Assembly: GCA_037179385.1 (NCBI GenBank)
Contig: CM074187.1
Span: forward strand, 51,184,879-51,248,878
DNA length: 64,000 nt
Direction of reading: 5' to 3'
Source: Holothuria scabra
Lineage: Eukaryota; Echinodermata; Holothuroidea; Aspidochirotida; Holothuriidae
In this document: piece after piece, positions 47,276-57,901 of the stretch
Numbering within the stretch: the stretch's first letter is position 1
How the letters are laid out: the number at the start of each line of letters is the position of its first letter
Program-made: the position numbers and the translations under genes
The notes under the pieces: generated by a model
Databases searched by the model: none
The model's input: only the letters and a program-made list of their open reading frames with translations
What the model was told of the DNA's origin: nothing

Positions 47276-50030
47276 CTGCAACATGGAACACAGATAACAT
47301 TTTGACACTCTAATAACTAAAGAATCCATCTACATAGACTACTCAACTGACAGGGTTCAAAGGTATCTGATGATAGCTGTGTATGAGAACATTTGAGTAT
47401 GGTAGGCCAATGGTTCCCTGCCTGGAATATGAAGTCTTGCTCGAAAGACTATCTCCAGTTGGCGCGGAGCGCACAGAAAATTCAGTTGAACTGTTCTGAG
47501 AATTCATTTTTATGCTGTTTAATATATATTTTTGATTTTTTCGACTTGGAGACACTTTACAGGATCCAGCAACACGAAACTGCGCCAGACTGAGTTCCTG
47601 AACAATGTTTGAAGGGTTATGCATGTTAAGTAATGTCAGCTAGCCTGCACCTTTTGACTTTGATGGTGATCAAACACCATTTAGCAAGAAGTTTGTTCAG
47701 TCCTTAAAAATGTACTTGTGTGAAACCCAAAGCACCGAATTTCGGGAGATAATCTTTTTCGACTACCCTGAACTCTATTACTGAGACCCTTAATATTTTC
47801 TGCACAACATGATGTTGTGTCTGAATATAGAATTTCCAAACAATAGCAAAAAGGAGAACTTTCATCGATTAAATATAGTGTTTCAGTAAAAATAACATCA
47901 GCGCGAAATACTTATGAAGCTGTTTATGAAAACCATACTTTTATTCAATCAACATAATTATCTGCATCTCGCGTTAAACAGTAAAAACCAAATGTAACTG
48001 TGGAGAAAAGCGCACTTAGAGCGCGAAAAAATTTTGTAATTTAAGAACAAAATGCTCCAGAAATTAAGGAACTACATATCACATCAATCGCAACATATGT
48101 TGACTAGCTTAAAAAAAAACTAAAAAGTGAATAGGATGCAAATATTTTTTTCAAGCCTAAAATATTGAAGGGGAAATTTGATCTGATGTTCTCGTTAAAA
48201 CTTATTCGGAACATCCCTCAGTTCCCTCAGTTCCCCCAACCCAGTGATCGCCGCCCATGGGCTGCACTGGGAATTCAAAAGTATGCGGGTGGGAAGGAGG
48301 ATATTAGGGCAAATTAAAATATCGGTGTGCAGAGAAGTTTCGCGCGCATCATGAGGTGGAGCAAAAACACGAGTTGTACAGGTGGTGACGGTGCATGTGG
48401 AATCATGCAGTAGGACACCTGATCCAGATTTAACTAATGAATCGATGATAATTGCTAATTCTTATAAACATTGCTAAATTTAAAATCTATCGATCTAGCG
48501 ATCGCTTTTTGCAATCGGTTCCATTAAATTTGAGCGATTAATTCCTCATCGCTTAGTTACCGTAAGTAGTTAGAGATTGGTTTTAAAGCTGTCATAGCGT
48601 AACTACCGGGGATCTTGAGGCTGCAGTTTTACGTAAAATTTTAAAGCTGGTAAAAGAGAATATACGGGCAAATCAAAGTTGATGATAGTAGTCTGAGTAC
48701 CTGCACCATGGGCAACATATAGCCTCCTGACATTTTATTTCTGACGGCGATCGGAAGAGCCTGATTCTTTGGGAAAAGACCAAGTCAATGAAATACCCTA
48801 TCAATCCTTAAGGTTTGAATACTCAGAGTGTCTCTTCAGACCTTTCCTGTTCCACTCAGTGGCGTGGGCAGGATTTCGGAGATGGGGGCACAACTTGTTA
48901 TTCCCCGGCCGACTGACACGGAAGATAATCACCAGTTCAGTTCAGTAAGGTGACAAGACAGCCGTAAATTGGTCCTAGATGAACTATTGATCAGGTTTTT
49001 CGTCAGATTTTTGTGAAATTTGATGTCAAAGAAGGAACGTTCAGATCCCTCAGAAGCTGGCTAAAGAACTTCCTAAATATACCCATAAAATAAACAAGTT
49101 TTGATAATTTTGTTTTGTCCGATCTAACAGATGGTTCTCATCAAAGGTGAATATAATATAGGTAGGGTAATTTACCCGTGTTTTATGGTATTTTCAAAAC
49201 GCTTCATTCAAGGATAATTTCAGGTGCATTAAACTAATGAACTACACAAGAAAAACATAATGTGCGGTTAAGGCTGCATTATGGCTCAAAGACTGCTTTG
49301 GGCGTAGATGCATGAGGCGGAGTTAAATATTTCTGTCAGTGGAGAAGAAGAAGAACTGTTCTCTGTAAATAAATGTACCTCATAGCAGTCGCGTGTGCAT
49401 AAGTTCAAAGGGGCACGATTCCAATTTCACCCAATTTATTTTATAAAAAGGGGATGTTCTTATTCATTTAAAAATATACGAGCAAACATAGCATGTGTTA
49501 CGAACCCTATCCAGACTGTGTAGCCTAATTAGTCATATTTAACGATAAGACCTTTAAATAGGATTTGTGAAGAAAAGTTAAAATTCAATCACTTTTTTCA
49601 GCTATTCATTTTCTTCCATTTTTAATTAAGTGTAATATGAAAGAAAGAAGTTAGTTTATAATCAGAAATGTGTTACACCTGGGTACTTCAATTTCAAAAG
49701 AAGGGGAAATTCCCAAAAGAGCAACGAAATTTCGCTTACGACGCAAATTAGACTACCTGTTGTAGGCTTATTATTGTGGTTTCCGCCTTCTGGCTATCAA
49801 TTGGTGTCATTACTAAATGTCTGACACACTCCAGTGCCCCTGTGCAGTGCTGGTCCACATCACTAGAATTCCCGGCTACGGGTCTGTTTTTATATAGGCC
49901 TAGTTGATGTAGGGGTGTGGGTTATCATGGCCAAACATACGGATGCGGGGTTCGCTGATCAAGCGATACACCTTTAACAATTCGGTACTTTGACTAACCT
50001 GTGCTCCAACGGTACATTTACGTTATTTTT
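47276..50030. other. no gene seen; scattered hAT end fragments
   Basis: CAGTGGCGTGGGCAGGATTT at 48855 and an AGTCGCGTGTGCATAAGTTC piece at 49386 are lone hAT-type left ends. GGCGCGGAGCGCACAGAAAA at 47461 is an internal relic. I find no supported exon. Confidence 0.4.
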
Positions 50031-50032
50031 AT

Positions 50033-50060
50033 CCCCCCCCCCCCCCCCCCACACACACAC
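50033..50060 (+). repeat. C homopolymer followed by CA repeat
   Basis: About 18 C bases are followed by ACACACACAC. The assembled length is unreliable. Confidence 0.9.
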
Positions 50061-52550
50061 AATGACTCCCCAGTTACATTGCCGTCGGAAGGAGTTCTGT
50101 TTCTTCGGGGAACTATTCTTTTAAGATACACAATAAACTAAACTTAATCAAGGGCGTCTCGGGTTAACTTTATTGACTGCACACACAAGCAACACAAATC
50201 AGGCCGTATCCAGGAACATAACACAGTGGACCTACCACTCTGGCTTAATACAGTAGGATTCAATAGGGATTGACTCTCGTGTGCAATCATGAATGGGTTT
50301 CTTTCTAAATGGGGACTTAATTTGTAAAGATTTTCTTTCTCTCTCCGTAATAGAAACTCAAACTGATGAAAGAAATTAAAGAAACTAGCCACCGAGAATG
50401 CAAGAACCTCCCTGCTTATACAAAGGAGCTAGGATTCTGTATGGGCAGCATATAATACGAAACCAACTTTGGCTTTTAAATTGTTTGGGGCTGAAACACC
50501 AGAGTGGCATACTAGTGCATTGCTAACTATTAAAGTGCCGTCAGAAGCGTGGCCAGGGTTGTCATGGAGAGCCAAGAAATGATATCATACCAACCAGCTT
50601 AGTCAAAAGGCTGGAAGTGTGGCATAAAGACCTCCCCATAGTCCCAAGGCATATTTAGCTGGTATGATCTTTCTGTGCTTACTACACAATTGCTTCACAC
50701 AAAAGGCCTGAAACCTTTAGGCCTACCAAATTCAGTGACCAACCCAAGATCTAACTCGCTTTCATAATTGTGGACTTGCCTGGTAAATGCTGTACTCACC
50801 CCAGGCTTCGGAACGCTTAAACACTGTACAGTATTTGCTCTTTCTAGCAAACTCCGTGGAAAAGCTGGGGAGATATTTCATGTACGGCTACGTCAAATTG
50901 AGGTGAATAGGCAACTTAGGGAGATAATAGACTGAATAGCCAGACATGAATAGGATCACAAAATGCTCTTTCACTTCAAGGTTGACTTACATGAAGTAGG
51001 TCCATATACCAAATGCTTCCTTTTAAAAGAAGGATTAAGAAAAAAGGCCGATGCCCGAGATGAGTGCAGCATTTAACAAGTCCACAATTATGACAACTAG
51101 TTAGAGCTAGGGGTAGTCACTGAATTTGGTTAAAGGACATTACTCCTTTAAATACAACTGGATGATAAGTGTCCATTCACTTCATCTTAAGGTTGGTTTC
51201 AATGAAGTAGACCTAACCTATATACCAAACGTTTCCTTTCAATCAGAGGGGCTTAGGGGATCACTAATCCTATTAACCCGAATCGATGATTTCATATTCA
51301 CTGGTTGCTTAGCATTTAAAGAGCGATGGACGTTAATGAACAACAGTGAACCAAAGACGAAAGAAAAGGGGCAATAGGACAAAGCCGATTGGATAGGGCA
51401 TGATGAGCAAAGGTGTGACGTTTCCATTTTGGACATCCACAAAATTTACATTAACAAAATTTAGTGCTGAAAATAAAGGAAATTGCATAAAAGTCTATGA
51501 AAAATGGTTCATTTTGCAAAACACTTTACCAAAACAGGGGAAAAAATCGATTCCCAAACAGGGGTGACATTTTGGGGCATCTAACTCTTTGTCGTTGCCA
51601 GAAATTCTGACTCCATAGTGTTAATAATAACCTTACTACCTTACTTTCTCACTGTATACCCCAATATATAACCAAAGTGACTCCATACAAGTTACAGTGA
51701 TCTATAGGGGCGTACGTCATCACTCGACCGCTGCGCATAGGTTTGACACATCATGGCTTAGGATCCGTGTCCTTCCTCCCTCCCTAGGTGGGTTGCTAAA
51801 GATTAGAGTCGTTCACGATGACGACAAGGATCGTTCATCTAAATACAGGGGGCGTCCTTTCAGATGTGGGCAGAAGCGAACTAAATAGCCTGCGCGCATT
51901 GGGCTACTCAGACACTTGACTCAGTGGGGTACGATTCTCGATGACCAGCGTCTATGAAAGCGTGACTCTAATCTTTTGTCTCCTTTTCATTTTATTGAAT
52001 TGGGGGCGTGCTCTCATTTTTGAGATCATACTGCTCACTTTGTTTGAATTCTAGCGATTGTCCTTTAAAAGAATCTAGCGCCCTCCACCGTACCTGTTTT
52101 CAAAGATATTGTCAAAATTTACTCAGTATTTCCTCATGGAAGATAAGGAGTTCTTCCGGTGAATCTGTATTCCTCGTTTCCTTGTTGTGTTGATTTAAAT
52201 TTATTGAGATGGCATTGTCCTCTGTCCCTAGGATCTAAACGGATGAACTTGATGGAAGTCCAATGGGTAGACTACCTAAGTAGGCCATGGGCGATATTCG
52301 GGAAATTTACTTTTATAGTGTGGAAGCAGTAACGTTAAGTCATGTGTGTTACTGGGGATCCAGTGTTACTGTTCTTGGAAAGTTGAGGTTTGAATTCAAA
52401 AAGTGAGAGATAGCTCCTATCATTTTTCATGCAGTACTTTCTAGACCTTAATAGCAACTTGATGAATAGGTTGAAATATTCATACCATAGGAATAAGAAG
52501 TGTGCTAGCCTTTGTTTTTTCCTTTTGCCAAATAATCGTTAAGGAATGAC
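50061..52550. other. no gene seen
   Basis: The frames at 50144-50392 (minus), 51126-51377 (plus) and 51697-51888 (plus) show no domain or splice context that I recognise. Confidence 0.4.
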
Positions 52551-52553
52551 CAT

Positions 52554-52587
52554 CTAACGTTAACGTTAGGCCTAACGTTAACGTTAG
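52554..52587. repeat. 34-base perfect palindrome
   Basis: CTAACGTTAACGTTAG, then GC, then CTAACGTTAACGTTAG reads the same on both strands. Each arm is itself two overlapping TAACGTTA units. Confidence 0.95.
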
Positions 52588-52744
52588 GTTAGTTTGTAAT
52601 AAGTAAGTCCTCAGTAAAACTAAAAGGACTACTTAGACCTAGGCTAGGCCTACGTTATACAGCATGGACGGTCGCAGTGAGTTGACTCATACTCATAGTC
52701 ATACAGTCTATCAGATTGTATAGGCCTAGTAAGTTATCATGAGT

Positions 52745-53326
52745 CGATCACTGTCTTCTAAATGCAATTGCAGCTAGTAGCCTAGGTGCCATGTGATTGT
52801 GATGCTAGAATAACCTGCAATGCAAGTTCTTCAAACAACATCAAAACCAATTAGCCCATTTGTCATCATGTTTTTGACTTTTATTAAAGTAAAAATGTTA
52901 GTCATGGCCAGATTTTCAAGTTTCAGCAAAAGTATGAGCCAGAAATTTGCAAAAATCAGTAAAAATGATGATGAGAATGTCTTTTATGAAGTTTTAAGAA
53001 AGAATTCTGATAGAAAGGAGGTTGTTTTGTATTATTATGTCAAAATCTGGCCCTAAATATAGTACAGTAATTTGTAGGATTTTTTTGTTTGTTTTATGAA
53101 GTGATCGACTCATTACTTCATAAGCATTGCTACTTGCACTGCCTCCTACATTTCAAGATTCATTTTCTACAAATTACTCAGTCCAAACAACACCAGAATA
53201 TAGCACAAAGAAGAAGACATATTACAAAATATTACTGTCAAATTTTATCAATTTTTGTAGATGTTTTCATATTTTTGTGATAACGAACTTTATTAGGTGA
53301 TCTACTCATGATAAGCCCAGTATATA
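52745..53326 (+). repeat. direct segmental duplication, copy 1
   Basis: It matches 53936-54520 almost end to end with many substitutions. Landmarks are GATCACTG..TAAATGC at the left and ACTCATGATAAGCCCA at the right. It contains a 78-codon plus frame (52820-53056) with MARFSSFSKSMSQKFAK, partly shared by copy 2. It could be a decayed repeat or a duplicated exon. Confidence 0.7.
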
Positions 53327-53380
53327 TAGAGATATATGGCTCTGCAGTCTATTTAGGTTCCTCTATAGAGATATAGGAAC

Positions 53381-53825
53381 CCTGTAGTCTATTATTTTGA
53401 GAACGACACTCCCCCAGGCTAAGATAATGTACTTCCAATCATCAGAAATATTCTAAGTCCAACCGGAGTTCTTCATAGCCTGTCACATTATTTTCTCAAC
53501 ATCGACTTAGCATCCATCTGGAGCTGGATGCTGAGTCGAAGTCTCAGTGAGGTGGATTTATTTATAGCCTGTTACATAATGCTTTGCAAATTCACTTGGC
53601 ATCCATCTGGAGTTGGATGCTGAGTCGCAGTGAGGTGGAGTGGGGGCGCTCTTCCACACAGTCTATTATCTTGAGAACGACACTTGCACACTAACATCCT
53701 GTCATTCTAATCATCGAAAATATTCTTAAGTCCAACAGGATTTATTAATAACCCGTTACATCATACTCTCCACATCGACTTAGCATCCATCTGGAGCTGG
53801 ATGCTGAGTCAAAGTCATCGTTCAA
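53381..53825 (+). repeat. hairpin-bearing tandem units between the duplicated segments
   Basis: Three hairpins with the same stem lie at about 53509-53532, 53599-53620 and 53782-53805 (AGCATCCA..TGGATGCT around CTGGAG). Parts of the surrounding unit repeat too, for example GTCTATTAT-TTGAGAACGACACT at 53383 and 53662, and CATCGACTTAGCATCC at 53500 and 53773. Confidence 0.75.
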
Positions 53826-53935
53826 GAGTTACGTATAGGTATGACGTCAATGACTGCAACTTGGCACAAGGATACTTAGTGGTATTAGTTGATGAGGCGC
53901 GGTATTCTATACTATAGTTGTACCCTATCATGCAT

Positions 53936-54520
53936 TGATCACTGCCTTTTAAATGCCTAGTGCAGCGTGTAGGTGCGATGTGATTACAATGTTAGATTAG
54001 AATGACGTGCGATGTATATTCTTCAAAAAAGATCTAGGCCTAAACAAACTTTTTGGCACCATCTTTTCTTTAAAGGTAGGCCTAGTCATGGCTAGATTTT
54101 CGAGTTTCGGCAAAATTATGAACCAGATATTTGCAAAATTACTAAAAATATTGACCAGAATGTCTTCATTACAGTTTTTAATAAGAATTCCGAAATAAAG
54201 GAGATTATTATGTATGATTGCTTGAAAATCACACCTTAAATGTGCTACAGTAATTTTTAGGATTTTATTAGTTTGTCTTACAAAGTGATTGACTCAAGGT
54301 TACTTCATAAGGATTGTTACTTGTAATGCCTCCTACATTTCAAGATTCATTTTCTGCAGATTACTTCATCCAAACAACACCAAAATATAACCCAATAAGA
54401 AAGACATATCATATATTATTCCCTGCCAAGTTTCCTTGAATTTTTCAGATGTTTTCATGTTTTGGTGGTTATGAACTTTGTTAAGTGATCAACTCATGAT
54501 TAGCCCACTATATACAGTAG
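53936..54520 (+). repeat. direct segmental duplication, copy 2
   Basis: This is the counterpart of 52745-53326. The frame beginning MARFSSFGKIMNQIFAK (from 54088) loses the reading frame shared with copy 1 after about 17 codons. That argues against both copies being functional coding sequence. Confidence 0.7.
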
Positions 54521-54649
54521 GCTAGGGAGCAATCACGCGACCATCCATACATAGCCCTTTACTGAGGACTTGTTTGAACAGACTTATTTATTTGTGAGAA
54601 ATGGCATTATTATTAACATAGGCTAGCCTAGGCTGGGTCTAACTTGTAA

Positions 54650-55205
54650 ACTTGTTATTAAAAGAAGGGTTTAAGCTCATTCCAGGATTTGGTATGTCAG
54701 AGGGGTACTTATTCTAAGCATCTTGGAGAAATTTGCATTGGAATCCAATGTGTGGTTCTCAAGATATGAGCATGTGAATATTTCACATTTTCAACAAAAA
54801 GTGAACTTGAAGCAAGCACATATGACATCATATCCCCACATTAGTGCACTGTCTGTTGTTTTTCTTTAAACTTTAGAGTTGATTTTCTCCTCAAAAAACC
54901 CACATTATTAAAATGTAATTGCCTAAGTGGCATGAGAAATTTGCATCCCTCACAAGGAGGTCCTATTCCAGTTAACTCCAAGGTCAACACAACAGTCTAA
55001 TAAAACGAAGGGAAACAAAGCATTCCTAGTCAATGTGAGGAAGTGATATAAGCTCTGCTGCCCTCAAACTCACTTTGGAACACAAATCTACTAAATTCAT
55101 TTACTGATATCTCGAGAACTACATGTCAGATTTGAATGGAACTTTCACCATACTATGCAGTTTTGGTTCCTCTTTCACATATGAAAATTAAATTTTTGCT
55201 TAAAC
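54650..55205 (+). repeat. dispersed repeat D, plus-orientation copy
   Basis: This is the inverted counterpart of 8290-8750, with AAGCACATATGACATCATAT at 54816 and AACAAAGCATTCC at 55014. Confidence 0.55.
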
Positions 55206-55251
55206 CTTCCCTTTAAGTTAGGCCTAACATTAAGCAGCGGGATTATGTCTG

Positions 55252-55530
55252 TAGTCCCCCATCTCATTGGTCCCCCATCTCATTAGTCCCTGGTCTCATT
55301 AGTCCCCTCTCTCATTACTAGTCCCCCATCTCATTGGTCCCCTAACCTTAATCCTAAAACTAAATCCTAACCCTAAATCCTAATACTAACCCTAAACCCT
55401 AACCCCTGTGACTAATGAGAAGGGGGACTAAAGGGACAGGACTTATGAGATGGGGGACCAATGAGACAAAATAATAAGAGGGGGGGACCAGTGAGATTGG
55501 GGACCAATGAAATGGGGTACTATAGAGTGG
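55252..55530. repeat. fold-back block with telomere-like loop
   Basis: The left arm is tandem CCCCCATCTCATTGGT or TTAGT units. The right arm is the complementary GGGGGACCAATGAGA units. Between them (about 55340-55407) lie degenerate CCCTAA-type repeats (ATCCTAACCCTAAATCCTAA, CCCTAAACCCTAACCCC). No coding sequence. Confidence 0.8.
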
Positions 55531-55914
55531 ACCCTTAAGCAGCATGTTACAACTTACTGTACAACTTCACAATAGTAACTGGTACCATCTGCCAGCACTT
55601 CTGTATATATTAGGCCTAATACTGTGGCACACTGTCTTACTCTTAGCTGCTGGGTCAGTTCAGAGAAAAACAGGTTTTTTTTAATTTTCTTTTTTCCCTG
55701 TAGTAAAATATGTTTCCTTTTTGTTTCTCCACTCGAGAAGAGCAGCATGATGTATTTTGCTGTGGAAAGAAGTGAATAAAATGCTGTGGAGGATAGAAAA
55801 GCAATGGTTTTCAAACCCCTGACATACTGGTATATAATATAGTATAGCATATATACCAGAGGGTTTGCTGACTGCACTACGAGCACCCTTGGCAGTGGAG
55901 GGTAAATAATATGA

Positions 55915-56165
55915 GTACTGTCAAACAGTACTACATACTACATAAAGACATACTTATGTATACTATACCTATATATACGTATACCTAGAGCCAAGTAATT
56001 ACACATACATATGTATTAGTAGCCATACGTATGCGTATATTTAAACGTACAACCAGGTATATATTCCCATGTGTGCATACTTGCTAACCAGCCCACCCTA
56101 ACCTACCTATGCATATGTATGGGTATGCATGACATACGTACACATATATTTGTATGTATATTATA
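55915..56165 (+). repeat. TACGTATA-rich cryptically simple region
   Basis: TAC, GTA and ATA combinations (ATACGTATACC, CATACGTATGCGTATA, ATGCATATGTATGGGTATGC) make this ~250-base stretch rich in short palindromes. I see no other structure. Confidence 0.6.
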
Positions 56166-57342
56166 TCCCTAACGCTACCCTAATGTTATTACTATTCGTA
56201 CATATCCACCTATGACATATGGTGTAGGATTTGGCCCCTAATTCTAAATTAGAGCCATGAACTGAGTTGTTTAAGTTTAGTTGAAACGATTCAAATTGTT
56301 TGTAAAATTGGTGAAAACGTAAACATATATTATATGTTGACGTGAGATATTCATAACATCGCAAACAAAGGTTGCTTAGGCCTACCTGTTGTATGTAGGG
56401 TATGCCTAATTGATTTAGGCCTAAATAAATTGATGTTATATGTTTGTACTATTAAATTGTTCCCTTTCTCTATTCTCTCTATTAATAAGAGAATAGGAAT
56501 CTTGTCAAAAGGTCAGTTAGGCTATTCAATCTGTGCTATATTTTTTGCTGTTAAATTTTCCCTAAACAGTACATGTAATCATTCAATAACAGTAGACTAA
56601 TAATCTTGATTCTCGGCTTCTAAACACAGATCAATTACAGCAAAATTCATAGAAGCACTCGTTACACTATTCATAATTCCATTCTTCCACTTATATTTCT
56701 TCTTCTAATTCATCTCTCATGTTTCTGTTCTACGTTACCAACTGGCAACTTTCAATTGCACCTGCCAATTCTTTTTGTGGGGACGTTTTGGTATACCATA
56801 TATAATATACAGGGAACAGTTTAGCATTCAAATTTTGCGTAGCAGTCTTGAAGATTCTTGAGGTCTTTTACACATTGTTTGTGGAAAATCCAAGGGTTAT
56901 GAACACAAAAAATTGCTACACAATTTTTCATTTTTGCAGCAACTTGGCCTTTTTGAGAAGCAAATTGCGATGCAACACTGGATAAATTATTCCCTGTAAT
57001 ATTACCAGGACGTTTTGGTAAAACGCGGGGACTTTTTGGTAGCAAAAAAAGGGGGGGACGCTTTGGTCTGGGGATATTTTGATCCCGTCTGTAATGTAGT
57101 GTAGTACTAAGACCTAAAGTCAGTCCTCAAAGACTCAATCAGGCCCCCTACACACTACCAACCATCATCTGTGTAGCCTAGTAGCAAATATGTTGATCAC
57201 TCAACATACAATTTACAAAACAACACATAGCCTAGAGAGTACACCTGGCCTATTTTGACATTTTTAGCCTTACTGTAAACCTCAAAAGACTTAGGCCTAC
57301 AGTAGTATTAGTCACATCAGATCCTCAAACAGCATCCGTCAG

Positions 57343-57901
57343 TTTTTGGTTTCGATGAAAAGAGAAACCTATGCATTCATGATGGTGTGTGTGTGTATGT
57401 ATGTGTGTGTGTGTATGTGTGTGTGTGTATGTATGTGTGTGTGCGTGTGTGTGTGTGTTTGTGACGCTTTGCTTGTGTACACGATGTCTTGAGAAGGGAA
57501 GATCTGACAGTTCTCAAACTTGGTACACAGATACCCCATACTGAGAGGAAGAACCCTATTTATTGTGGTTGAGGTCAAAGGTCATCTGGGGTCACAGGGG
57601 GTCAAAAACCAAAATCCTTGTTTACACAATATCTCAAGATAGGAAACTTGGATTAATTTCAAACTTGATATGTTGATGCGGTATGATGTAAGCAGCTTGT
57701 GTGCAGAATATCCTAAGGCACAGTATGAAATTTGGCTTTTTGAATGCAGAAATGTTTTGGTTAAAAGAAAAACCAGTTACTAACAGGTGGAGTCAAAGGT
57801 CACTTTGGGTTACCAGTTGTTACAAGAAATGTAGTGCTCATTTCATTGAAAAGAGCATGTATGTATCATCGAAACCTCAATGCATTTTTGCATGCTGGTT
57901 C
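57343..57901 (+). mobile_element. minisatellite-cored element E4 (HINE-like), short copy
   Basis: It starts TTTTTGGTTTCGATGAAAAG and ends TATCATCGAAACCTCAATGC, a TGCATTTTTGCA-like hairpin and CTGG. The core is reduced to about one ~145-base unit plus a partial one, with a single perfect AGGTCAAAGGTCA near 57572. It shows that the ends can be mobilised with an almost empty core. Confidence 0.7.
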
